A stretch of DNA of 64,000 bases from NCBI GenBank assembly GCA_938743325.2, contig OW568869.1, positions 806,001 through 870,000 of the forward strand. Reading direction: 5' to 3'. Of the stretch, positions 36,875 to 45,296 are shown in pieces; position 1 is the first letter of the stretch; each line of letters opens with the position of its first letter. A program made the translations under genes and the position numbers. This DNA comes from Pycnococcus provasolii (lineage: Eukaryota; Chlorophyta; Pseudoscourfieldiophyceae; Pseudoscourfieldiales; Pycnococcaceae). The notes beneath the pieces were generated by a model. That model worked only from the letters and a program-made list of their open reading frames with translations, ran no database searches and was not told the DNA's origin.

Positions 36875-38000
36875 CATCCCAGTATCATCGCAAGCGCAGC
36901 GCCTTCGCACGCGCTTGCGCAACGGGCTGGCCCGTGCTTTTCTGCTTGTTTACTCACGCACGAAACGCTCCGGGACGCGCGCCCAACATCGCAACGGACT
37001 CGGGGCATACCAACGCTTCTGTACGATGTACGCTACGACGGCATTTCCGCCGCACCCCGGCACAGTTCGGGACTTCATCATATTTGAACTCTCTCATCGG
37101 CAACTGGATGCTACTACCGTTTCGAACCACGTCATGGGCATTGACGCATGGTGCTCTGAGGTCTATGACATGGCACGCATCGCGTGCCCTCAACAGACTC
37201 TCCCACCATTCTCCCCGTTACGTGACTGGAGTATCAATGCACTCCTATCGACTCTGCAATCCAACTACAAGAAGAAGTCCAAAGCCACGGTGGCTCTAAC
37301 GCTCCAGGAAGCGAAGAAAATGCTCCACGCTTTCCCGCACACAGTTCGCGGCCGCTTCCACGAGCTCTGCATCGCATTCCCACTGCTAGGAATGCTGCGA
37401 CAACGAGCTGCAAAGAGTCTCATCATCTTTTATGAGATTCGTGGCAATCTCATCCACACCCTCCCTGAAAGTGATGTGCAGATTCACGTCGACGCTCGCG
37501 GCAAACGGTTCATCCGCATTCGCGTTGACTCTGACAAAAATCTCAAACTGGGGCGGGAACGCTTTGGCTACGTCCCCGAATACATTGCTACATTGGACTA
37601 CTCCCTTCTCCGCAGACTGGAGGAGTATCTGCTCATCGCGCAACCTCCCTCTGGGAGCTTCCTACTCTGCGCGCCTAAAGCTGACAAACCAGCCCCGAAG
37701 TTTTTCTCTAACGCATTCACGGGTTTCGCACGCATCTGGCGCGACACGTTCAAGCGCCTTTTTCCATCTGAGCACGACCGCCTCGTGGCGTCACATAGCG
37801 GCCGCAAAACTCTCGCGGAAGCGCTCTGGAACGATGGTTGGTGTCGTCGCGTCATTGCTGACGCGGGGGGCTGGTTCCTAAAGCGGGATGCGGTCGATCT
37901 TTACTTCCAGACTGATCCGACCACCATCCTCTATGCTCTTGAACACCTGGGCGAGCGACTTGGGCTTTCGCGCTTGGGCGCTCCACCTCAAGCCGTCTAA
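36582..38000 (+). CDS. Tyrosine recombinase of element B
   Basis: 472 residues. The N-terminus carries a Cys/His cluster (CQSCRATLTETRFFCLHCRR ... CDRTGCHGWNHHP ... CDAC), which suggests a zinc-binding DNA-recognition module. The catalytic region has an Arg near 273 (GMLRQRAAKSL), H405-x-x-R408 in ASHSGRKTLAEAL, a Trp in the GGW position and Tyr441 in DLYFQTD, giving the R...HxxR...W...Y set. The enzyme would integrate a circular DNA copy by site-specific recombination. It ends 33 bp before the first terminal repeat. The true start could lie elsewhere in the overlap with the RT ORF. Confidence 0.9.
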   Translation: MKATFAKFVAAPNGRLYSLTSHHAAHDMRLFIRTALETLHHTETCQSCRATLTETRFFCLHCRRSFCDRTGCHGWNHHPLGMLIVCDACIASLHAVHDIPVSSQAQRLRTRLRNGLARAFLLVYSRTKRSGTRAQHRNGLGAYQRFCTMYATTAFPPHPGTVRDFIIFELSHRQLDATTVSNHVMGIDAWCSEVYDMARIACPQQTLPPFSPLRDWSINALLSTLQSNYKKKSKATVALTLQEAKKMLHAFPHTVRGRFHELCIAFPLLGMLRQRAAKSLIIFYEIRGNLIHTLPESDVQIHVDARGKRFIRIRVDSDKNLKLGRERFGYVPEYIATLDYSLLRRLEEYLLIAQPPSGSFLLCAPKADKPAPKFFSNAFTGFARIWRDTFKRLFPSEHDRLVASHSGRKTLAEALWNDGWCRRVIADAGGWFLKRDAVDLYFQTDPTTILYALEHLGERLGLSRLGAPPQAV

Positions 38001-38033
38001 TTCCCACCCACCCTCCCTTGTTGGTGCTGAATT

Positions 38034-38161
38034 GGCGGGCAGCCGTCAGCTCACGTGTTCGCGCGTGAACTGACAGGCTGGAGAGGTTATCGGGTTTTTG
38101 AGCAGGCTTTGGGTTTGGCTGAGGGACACTCTCCTCCACACCGTCTAGGAGAGCAAGAAAA
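38034..38161 (+). repeat. Element B terminal repeat, first copy (B1)
   Basis: 128 bp beginning GGCGGGCAGCCGTCAGC and ending GAGCAAGAAAA, identical to the copy at 38495-38622. It contains an imperfect palindrome, GTCAGCTCACG-8 nt-CGTGAACTGAC. Confidence 0.95.
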
Positions 38162-38494
38162 GAATAGAGCGGAGCAGGGTTTGGAGTGGCGAGCGCGCGA
38201 GACGCGCATAAACCGCCGTTTTCGCAGCAGCCGGGAACAGGGTTCTAATGCTGCGTGGTTGGCCTTTCTAGGGTTGCCAGCGGCACGACGAATGGACGAC
38301 ACCTACGGGAGGGGACACCGGAACAACACTCTAAGGGAACACGACAGGGGAACACAGAGCACGCACAGCAGGGGGGGATACCCCTTGAGGCACGGCCGCC
38401 TCTTGGCGCGGTGACTCACTGCGGTTCGGCTCGAGGGAAGAGGGAGAGGGAATATTGGGTTCATATTTCTTTTAATACACCCACCCACCCGCCC

Positions 38495-38622
38495 GGCGGG
38501 CAGCCGTCAGCTCACGTGTTCGCGCGTGAACTGACAGGCTGGAGAGGTTATCGGGTTTTTGAGCAGGCTTTGGGTTTGGCTGAGGGACACTCTCCTCCAC
38601 ACCGTCTAGGAGAGCAAGAAAA
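38495..38622 (+). repeat. Element B terminal repeat, second copy (B2, right end)
   Basis: 128 bp identical to 38034-38161. It marks the right boundary of the element; the following sequence (AAAACCTTTTCGCACC) is not repeated. The segment 38162-38494 between the copies would be the A2 half of a split direct repeat. Confidence 0.9.
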
Positions 38623-38799
38623 AAAACCTTTTCGCACCTGCTCCACCTGGGCTGCCTGTTTGCGCAGTTGTTGGCTTGTGTTTGCGCGAACATCGAAGTC
38701 TCATTCCAGCTAATCATTTCCACTTTTCTTGTTGTCGTTGTTTTTTGTTTTGCGCGTACAGCATCTTACCGGTACGGTGTTTGCCCTCATTTGCCAATC

Positions 38800-41700
38800 A
38801 TGTGCATAAGAACACGCGTGCTTCTATGCCTGCTTCTAGCTTGCACACACTTCATAGGCGCACATGCCGCTTCGTGCTCATCCACATGCGAGACGGAGTT
38901 CGTGTCTGGATGCCTCACGTACCAAATGACGAACAAGCAGTTGTCGCGTGCGGACGGGTGGGAGGCTTGCAAGAGCGAGGTGCAAGCAGGAACAGACCCG
39001 ATCGCCAGCAAGTGCACAGACGCGACGTGTACTTTCACGGAAGCGATGAACGCCGCGAAGGAGGGCGGAAGCTTGCCCTCTCCCGGACCCGCGCCGGCGC
39101 CCGGCGGCGGCGGTGGCGCCCCTGCACCGGCGCCGCCCGTGTCGGAGATGCCCACAGTTCCCACGCTGTGCTCGTCCGCGAACCAAGGCCGGTGCGACTG
39201 CTCGACGAACGACGCTCACGTGAGCGTGTACACGTTCTGGCTGCGTGACCAGCAGAGGTGCTTTTCCGTGTACAACCCGTCGGGCGTGTCGTCGCCCAAG
39301 CCGGTCGTGCTTCACTCGAACTGCTACGCGAAGGACAAGCTCATGGGACTTGAAATGAGCAGCGGCTCTGACGTCGGCAAGGCAGCGACCCAGTACGGCT
39401 TTGCATTCATCGGCCTTTCCACCCCAGAGGGCAACTGGGAGTTCGGCAACAAAAACGTCGTGAACGACGCGAAGCCTATGCCATGCTCCGCAGAAGACAC
39501 GAAGGAGATCGAGTATGTGCAGGCAATCATAAGCTTCGTCAAGTCGCAGTCGGCGACGATGGGCTTCGACGCGACGCGTATCTACAGCGAGGGCTTCAGC
39601 CAGAACAGTATGTTCAGCGCGTACATCGCATTCTGCTTCTCGTCCGACGTCGTGGGCGTGTGGCAGGGCGGCTCCGGCTTATCGCTGACGGGTCAGCAGC
39701 CGTTCCTGCCGCGCATGGAGGGCCAGTGCACGGCTGATTCATTCGCGCAGTACCAGAACGGCTGCGCGACGTCGCAGCCATGCACGGACTGCCAGTACTT
39801 CCCCGTGTATCCCTGCTACACGGAGAGTCGGCCGCAGGTGGACTGTATTGCGATGTACGACAACGACTTTCTCGCTGGCACGGACACGTTCATGTACGAC
39901 GCTATGGCAGCCGAAGGGCACGATGCGCGCCTGCTTCGTTTCACGGTGGACTCGGCGAACGGCATTGAGGGCGGGCACAAGAATCCTGCGAGCTGGACTA
40001 CTTGGATGGTGAGCTGCTTCGGCATGACGGAGCAGTGCTCATCAACGTGTGCGTCATCGTTCGCATCGTGCGTTGCGGCGAGCGAGCTAGAGAAACCTTC
40101 GGAGAAGTTTGAGGGATGTGTATTGGCGTCGTCGATGAGCACGCTGAATGGCTGCACTGCGACATGCTCGCCGACTCTGGAGATGATGAAGCTGTCGGAG
40201 TCGCCGACGGTGACCCTGAGCAAGGATAAATGGGGTGCCGGATCGTCGACGACGGATGCGAAGCCATCGACGTCGAAGTGCACATCCGGCGCGTCTCCTA
40301 GTCCGACTTCGACGACGCCGGCTTCCACGACGCAGGCTCCGACGACGACGACGGCAGCACCGATGTCATCACCTACGACGACAACGGCTGCTACATCCGC
40401 AGCTCCTGTTTCAGGCACGGCGTGTTCGTCCGCCTGCGAGACGGAGTTCGTGTCTGGATGCCTCACGTACCAAATGACGAACAAGCAGTTGTCGCGTGCG
40501 GACGGGTGGGAGGCTTGCAAGAGCGAGGTGCAAGCAGGAACAGACCCGATCGCCAGCAAGTGCACAGACGCGACGTGTACTTTCACGGAAGCGATGAACG
40601 CCGCGAAGGAGGGCGGAAGCTTGCCCTCTCCCGGACCCGCGCCGGCGCCCGGCGGCGGCGGTGGCGCCCCTGCACCGGCGCCGCCCGTGTCGGAGATGCC
40701 CACAGTTCCCACGCTGTGCTCGTCCGCGAACCAAGGCCGGTGCGACTGCTCGACGAACGACGCTCACGTGAGCGTGTACACGTTCTGGCTGCGTGACCAG
40801 CAGAGGTGCTTTTCCGTGTACAACCCGTCGGGCGTGTCGTCGCCCAAGCCGGTCGTGCTTCACTCGAACTGCTACGCGACGGACAAGCTCAATGGGCTTT
40901 ATATGGACAGCGACTCTGACCTGGCCAAGGCAGCGACCCAGTACGGCTTTGCATTCATCGGCCTTTCCACCCCAGAGGGCAACTGGGAGTTCGGCAACAA
41001 AAACGTCGTGAACGACGCGAAGCCTATGCCATGCTCCGCAGAAGACACGAAGGAGATCGAGTATGTGCAGGCAATCATAAGCTTCGTCAAGTCGCAGTCG
41101 GCGACGATGGGCTTCGACGCGACGCGTATCTACAGCGAGGGCTTCAGCCAGAACAGTATGTTCAGCGCGTACATCGCATTCTGCTTCTCGTCCGACGTCG
41201 TGGGCGTGTGGCAGGGCGGCTCCGGCTTATCGCTGACGGGTCAGCAGCCGTTCCTGCCGCGCATGGAGGGCCAGTGCACGGCTGATTCATTCGCGCAGTA
41301 CCAGAACGGCTGCACGTCGTCGCAGCCATGCACGGACTGCCAGTACTTCCCCGTGTATCCCTGCTACACGGAGAGTCGGCCGCAGGTGGACTGTATTGCG
41401 ATGTACGACAACGACTTTCTCGCTGGCACGGACACGTTCATGTACGACGCTATGGCAGCCGAAGGGCACGATGCGCGCCTGCTTCGTTTCGCGGTGGACT
41501 CTGCGAACGGCATTGAGGGCGGGCACAAGAATCCTGCGAGCTGGACTACTTGGATGGTGAGCTGCTTCGGCATGACGGAGCAGTGCTCATCAACGTGTGC
41601 GTCATCGTTCGCATCGTGCGTTGCGGCGAGCGAGCTAGAGAAACCTTCGGAGAAGTTTGAGGGATGTGTATTGGCGTCGTCGATGAGCACGCTGAATGGC

Positions 41701-42498
41701 TGCACTGCGACATGCTCGCCGACTCTGGAGATGATGAAGCTGTCGGAGTCGCCGACGGTGACACTGAGCAAGGATAAATGGGGTGCCGGATCTTCGACGG
41801 CGGATGCGAAGCCATCGACGTCGAAGTGCACATCCGGCGCGTCTCCTAGTCCGGCTCCGACGACGCCGGCTTCCACGACGACGAATCCAAGTACCGATGA
41901 TGATGAGGTGACTCCGATTGACGCATCGGTGGTGCTTGCAGGCATGACGAAGGACGAATTCGACGCGACTAAGTTCGCCATTGCGACGGCGCGCACGATG
42001 GAGGTCAACACGGAGGACATCACGGATGTGAAGGCTGAGGAAGTGGCCACGTCGTCTAAGCGTCGTTCTCTTACGGCGACTAATCTTAAGGTTACCTTCA
42101 AGGTGGCTGTGAAGGATACGATGGAGGCGAAGGAGGTTAGCGACAAGTTGACTGAGGCTGCGAAGGATGGCTCGTTTAAGGCGAACTTGGAGGCGACCGG
42201 CATTACCGGCTTCACGGGCATCCAGGCGCCCATGGTGGCTACTGAGCAAGCGCCGCCGGAGGAGGGGGCTACGCCAACGCCGACGACGACCAAGGCTCCT
42301 AAGACGCCGACGACGACCAAGGCTCCTACGACGACGACCGATACGCCGGCCAAGACTTCTTCCACGACGTCAACGACCAAGACGTCAGTGGTGACAACGA
42401 AGACGACGTTCGCGAAGACTTCGGGTGTCCGTTGCGCGTCTGCCAAATGGTTGGTTGTTGTCGTAGCTGCGTCACTTGGCTTTTTCGCGACGACGTAA
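38800..42498 (+). CDS. GPI-anchored surface protein with two tandem CE1/PHB-depolymerase-like esterase modules
   Basis: 1232 residues from the ATG at 38800. MCIRTRVLLCLLLACTHFIG is a signal peptide. Two near-identical modules follow, each with a Cys-rich start (CETEFVSGCL), a Pro/Ala/Gly linker, and an alpha/beta-hydrolase domain. The putative nucleophile is Ser267 (and 783) in YSEGFSQNSMF, and the putative His is 393 (and 909) in EGGHKNPASW; an Asp candidate lies in MYDNDFLAGTD. This resembles feruloyl-esterase and polyhydroxybutyrate-depolymerase families. Thr/Pro-rich spacers join the modules. The C-terminal region has a SEA-like stretch (TNLKVTFKVAVKDTMEAKEV), a Thr/Lys/Pro stalk and a hydrophobic tail (WLVVVVAASLGFF) typical of a GPI signal. 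Substrate unknown; the esterase call is moderate. Confidence 0.72.
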   Translation: MCIRTRVLLCLLLACTHFIGAHAASCSSTCETEFVSGCLTYQMTNKQLSRADGWEACKSEVQAGTDPIASKCTDATCTFTEAMNAAKEGGSLPSPGPAPAPGGGGGAPAPAPPVSEMPTVPTLCSSANQGRCDCSTNDAHVSVYTFWLRDQQRCFSVYNPSGVSSPKPVVLHSNCYAKDKLMGLEMSSGSDVGKAATQYGFAFIGLSTPEGNWEFGNKNVVNDAKPMPCSAEDTKEIEYVQAIISFVKSQSATMGFDATRIYSEGFSQNSMFSAYIAFCFSSDVVGVWQGGSGLSLTGQQPFLPRMEGQCTADSFAQYQNGCATSQPCTDCQYFPVYPCYTESRPQVDCIAMYDNDFLAGTDTFMYDAMAAEGHDARLLRFTVDSANGIEGGHKNPASWTTWMVSCFGMTEQCSSTCASSFASCVAASELEKPSEKFEGCVLASSMSTLNGCTATCSPTLEMMKLSESPTVTLSKDKWGAGSSTTDAKPSTSKCTSGASPSPTSTTPASTTQAPTTTTAAPMSSPTTTTAATSAAPVSGTACSSACETEFVSGCLTYQMTNKQLSRADGWEACKSEVQAGTDPIASKCTDATCTFTEAMNAAKEGGSLPSPGPAPAPGGGGGAPAPAPPVSEMPTVPTLCSSANQGRCDCSTNDAHVSVYTFWLRDQQRCFSVYNPSGVSSPKPVVLHSNCYATDKLNGLYMDSDSDLAKAATQYGFAFIGLSTPEGNWEFGNKNVVNDAKPMPCSAEDTKEIEYVQAIISFVKSQSATMGFDATRIYSEGFSQNSMFSAYIAFCFSSDVVGVWQGGSGLSLTGQQPFLPRMEGQCTADSFAQYQNGCTSSQPCTDCQYFPVYPCYTESRPQVDCIAMYDNDFLAGTDTFMYDAMAAEGHDARLLRFAVDSANGIEGGHKNPASWTTWMVSCFGMTEQCSSTCASSFASCVAASELEKPSEKFEGCVLASSMSTLNGCTATCSPTLEMMKLSESPTVTLSKDKWGAGSSTADAKPSTSKCTSGASPSPAPTTPASTTTNPSTDDDEVTPIDASVVLAGMTKDEFDATKFAIATARTMEVNTEDITDVKAEEVATSSKRRSLTATNLKVTFKVAVKDTMEAKEVSDKLTEAAKDGSFKANLEATGITGFTGIQAPMVATEQAPPEEGATPTPTTTKAPKTPTTTKAPTTTTDTPAKTSSTTSTTKTSVVTTKTTFAKTSGVRCASAKWLVVVVAASLGFFATT
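38887..41880 (+). repeat. In-frame 1548-bp tandem duplication inside the esterase gene
   Basis: Copy 1 spans 38887-40332 and copy 2 40435-41880, offset 1548 bp (516 codons). They are almost identical, including synonymous sites, apart from a cluster of seven amino-acid differences in 17 residues (39331-39381 versus the matching position in copy 2) and about six scattered ones near the ends. The 102 bp between copies code for a Thr/Ala/Pro spacer. Confidence 0.95.
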
Positions 42499-43001
42499 GA
42501 CTTTAAATTTATAAAACAAAATGCCACCCTCATCCGTGATATCACCCAGCATACAGCTCCCCTAAGCTACATAACTATGTAAGTCCCTACAGTACTCTTA
42601 GCTAAGCTAACCTTAGCTCTAGGGTACCCGGAAACGGCAGACAAGGCGTTCCAATGTGATTAGGGTTAGGGTTGTGCCATCCCATGTTTTCTTCCAGGGA
42701 AAGTCAGGCATACAGTAGTCCAATTTTAGCTGTCCTATCCTCTCACCTCACGTGATCCTCCCGCCAATTGGAAGTGGCGCCCCTTCCGCCGGTCCGAAAG
42801 ACGGATTTTTCCTTATTTTTTATCCGTTCTTTTTGGTCCTGGGGTGATGAGGTGAGGTGTCCTTGAACTGGAGTTGTCTCCGGCCTTTCCCCCTCCCCGG
42901 CCCCGGCTGCCCAGCCTCCTCCCCAGACGCCTTTTTTTCCGGTTTTCAGGTTTCATTGTTCTTTCCACTCGGCACTCGCTACCCGGTAAAGTACGCTTAG
43001 C
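42499..43001. other. Intergenic stretch with telo-box
   Basis: No gene seen. It contains GATTAGGGTTAGGGTTGTG at about 42659-42677, a TTAGCTAAGCTAACCTTAGCT quasi-palindrome near 42598, and pyrimidine-rich sequence just before the PP2C start. It is likely the PP2C promoter plus the esterase 3' UTR. Confidence 0.5.
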
Positions 43002-45296
43002 ATGCCGCCTCCTCGTCCTGTGCGTCGTCCTTTTGGCCTTCGTGTTCGTCCTTTTGGCCTTCGTGTTCGTGTCTTGCCTGCCTTTCATTCGTCTCGTTCT
43101 TCTCGTTCATCTCGTTCTCGGTCTTCACGCCTCGTCTTTGCGCTCTTCGGCCTGGGAGGAGGAGGCCAGGGGGCGGCGGACTCTGCTCAGATGAAGAAAC
43201 GAAAACACGACAAGAAAATTGAAGACTCGCAGAACATTGTACAGAAAGTGTGGCGAAGTGCAACGTCAGCACTAGATGGTGACGCGAAACAGAATGACGC
43301 GAAAAACAAACAACAAAGGAAACAACAGAAAAATAAACACAAGCAAAGCCAGCAAGCGACGAGCACGCCAAACTGGTGGACGAGCGGGAAGGCGAACCTG
43401 CCGAGCATTGCAGTCATGGCGGTCGTCGTCGCCGCAATCTCCATGAAGGTGACCGAAGCAGCGCTTAACGCTATGGACGGAAAGACAAAGCGAAGGAGCT
43501 ACGTGGACCTGCCCGACGACGAGAAACAACGCCAGAGAATGGCAATGGAGACTTTCGCTAAGGCAGAGTCAGAGGCGAAGGCGAAGGCGAAGGCGGAGGA
43601 GAAGGTGCGTATTAGTGCTGAAGCACAGACTATCGAAAAGGCGAAGGCGGAGGAGGCTTTCGCCCGGGCGGAGGCGGAGGCGAAGGCGATGTTGGAAATC
43701 GAGGCTCGTGCGAAGGCTGAGGCGGAAGCTCTTTTGAAGGCTCAGGCTCAGGCTGAGGCTCAGGCGGAGGCGGAAGCTATTGCAAGAGCGGAAGCGGAGG
43801 CGAAGGCTCGTGCTCAGGCGGAGGCGGAGGCGAAGGCCAAGGCGGAGGCGGAAGCTCGTGCCAAGGCAAAAGCGGAGGCTCAGGCCAAGCGGGAGGCAGA
43901 GGCGAAGGCCAAGGCTGAGGCAGTGGCCCGTGCCAAGGCAGAAGCGCAGGCTAAGCGGGAGGCGGAAGCGAAGGCGAAGGCTGAAGCGAAGGCAAAGGCT
44001 GAGGCTGAGACTCGTGCCAAGGCAGAGGCTGAAGTGAAGGCGAAGGCGAAGGCTGAGGCTGAGGCTCGTGCCAAGGCAGAAGCGAAGGCGGAAGCAGAAG
44101 CGCAGGCCAAGGCGGAAGCAGAAGCGCAGGCCAAGGCGGAAGCAGAGGCTCTCGTTAAGGCGGAGGCGGAAGCGGAAGCTATGGCCAAGGCAGAGGCGGA
44201 GGCTCTTGCCAAGGCACGAGCGGAAGCGGAGGCTCTCGCCAAGGCGGAGGCGGAGGCGGAAGCCTTATCTAAGTTGGAAGCAGAGACAGAGGCGAAGAGA
44301 CGTGAGCTTGAGGAGGCGAAACGACGTCTCGAGGTTGCCGCGTCGAATGAGGTGACGTCCACGCCTTCGCTGGCGGTGAGCGTATGCGCAACCCCTCACG
44401 TGATGAAAGTGGCGAAAGGTGGCGAGGACGCGTGGTGCGTCGCATCCGTGGACGGCATACTGCAGTCTGGCTTCGCTACCTTGGACAAGGAGATGTCAGC
44501 AACAGCAGTGGGCGTCGCGGATGGCGTGTCCACGTGGAGTGAAATGGGCGTGGACCCGAGCATTTATCCGCGTGACCTGATGGAGCAGACAGTGGAGTAT
44601 TTTGCCACCACCGACACGCTCTCGTCCAACGACCACGTCGCGTACGAGGCTATGCACTACGGATGGAGCAACGCAGACAGCGAGGGTGCAAGTACAGCGG
44701 TGGTGGCGGCGCTACGCGTGAAACAGGATGACGCCGACGGCGATGCTGGGAGCCTCATGCTGGATGTGGCTGTGCTCGGTGACAGCGCGGTGATGGTGGT
44801 GGGTGGCACGAGCTTGCGATCGGACGATGGACCGGCAAGCTACTTCCGCACGCCCGCACAGCTGCACGGGCCGAATTGCCCGTATCAGTTGCACAGCCTC
44901 GAGGTGTTTGCTGATTCTGACACGCCCGCAATGGCGGACCTGTACGAGCTCTCCGTGTCGCGCGGTGACGCGGTGATTTTGGCGTCGGACGGTCTGTTCG
45001 ACAACGTGTTCGAGCATGAGATTGTGGACGTGCTTCGATCCGCTTATCGTCAGTCGGACGGCACACCAGCCACTGTCGCACGCCTTGCCGCCACCGCGCT
45101 CGTGGAGGAGGCTGCTCGCCGTCGCGAGGATGAGAGTGCGTCTACGCCCTGGAGTGAGGCACGCGCGGAGGAGATTGAGGAGAATGCCGCGGACCTGCCA
45201 GGCTGGATGTCAACGATTGTGAAGACGACAGTGACAACACGCGTTGGTGGCGGAAAGATGGACGACATCACCGCCGCCGTGTGCATCGTCGAGTGA
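43002..45296 (+). CDS. PP2C-family phosphatase (PPTC7-like) with long charged single alpha-helix
   Basis: 764 residues; ATG at 43002, or possibly 43191. The N-terminus is Arg/Ser-rich and could be an organelle presequence, including a small in-frame duplication of RPFGLRV. A hydrophobic segment (LPSIAVMAVVVAAISM) lies near 133-150. Residues ~180-447 are an almost pure Ala/Glu/Lys/Arg repeat (EAKAKAEAEARAKA and variants), a candidate stable single alpha-helix of ~40 nm. The C-terminal ~310 residues are a PP2C domain: GEDAWCVAS, AVGVADGVSTWSEMG, VAVLGDSAVMVVGG, VILASDGLFDNVFEHE and GGKMDDITAAVCIV, with the metal-binding Asp residues in place. The PTC7 branch acts in mitochondria or plastids. 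The helix probably holds the phosphatase away from a membrane. Confidence 0.82.
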   Translation: MPPPRPVRRPFGLRVRPFGLRVRVLPAFHSSRSSRSSRSRSSRLVFALFGLGGGGQGAADSAQMKKRKHDKKIEDSQNIVQKVWRSATSALDGDAKQNDAKNKQQRKQQKNKHKQSQQATSTPNWWTSGKANLPSIAVMAVVVAAISMKVTEAALNAMDGKTKRRSYVDLPDDEKQRQRMAMETFAKAESEAKAKAKAEEKVRISAEAQTIEKAKAEEAFARAEAEAKAMLEIEARAKAEAEALLKAQAQAEAQAEAEAIARAEAEAKARAQAEAEAKAKAEAEARAKAKAEAQAKREAEAKAKAEAVARAKAEAQAKREAEAKAKAEAKAKAEAETRAKAEAEVKAKAKAEAEARAKAEAKAEAEAQAKAEAEAQAKAEAEALVKAEAEAEAMAKAEAEALAKARAEAEALAKAEAEAEALSKLEAETEAKRRELEEAKRRLEVAASNEVTSTPSLAVSVCATPHVMKVAKGGEDAWCVASVDGILQSGFATLDKEMSATAVGVADGVSTWSEMGVDPSIYPRDLMEQTVEYFATTDTLSSNDHVAYEAMHYGWSNADSEGASTAVVAALRVKQDDADGDAGSLMLDVAVLGDSAVMVVGGTSLRSDDGPASYFRTPAQLHGPNCPYQLHSLEVFADSDTPAMADLYELSVSRGDAVILASDGLFDNVFEHEIVDVLRSAYRQSDGTPATVARLAATALVEEAARRREDESASTPWSEARAEEIEENAADLPGWMSTIVKTTVTTRVGGGKMDDITAAVCIVE

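Larger units (their letters stand above)
33159..38622 (+). mobile_element. DIRS/PAT-type tyrosine-recombinase retroelement (element B)
   Basis: In order: a gag-like ORF, an RT/RNase H/adenine-methyltransferase ORF, an overlapping tyrosine-recombinase ORF, then a 128-bp repeat (38034-38161), a 333-bp segment, and the identical 128-bp repeat again (38495-38622). The B1-A2-B2 arrangement is that of PAT-like split direct repeats, known in green algae (Kangaroo in Volvox). The matching left-end A1 segment was not found, so the element seems incomplete at its left end, where element A abuts it at 33158/33159. The long ORFs are intact. The two repeats are identical, which points to a young insertion. 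YR elements make no target-site duplication, and none is seen. Confidence 0.85.

Noticed and set aside
38668-38799. Upstream in-frame start for the esterase gene
   Set aside because: The ATG at 38800 begins a clean signal peptide, while the extension lies next to the retroelement end.
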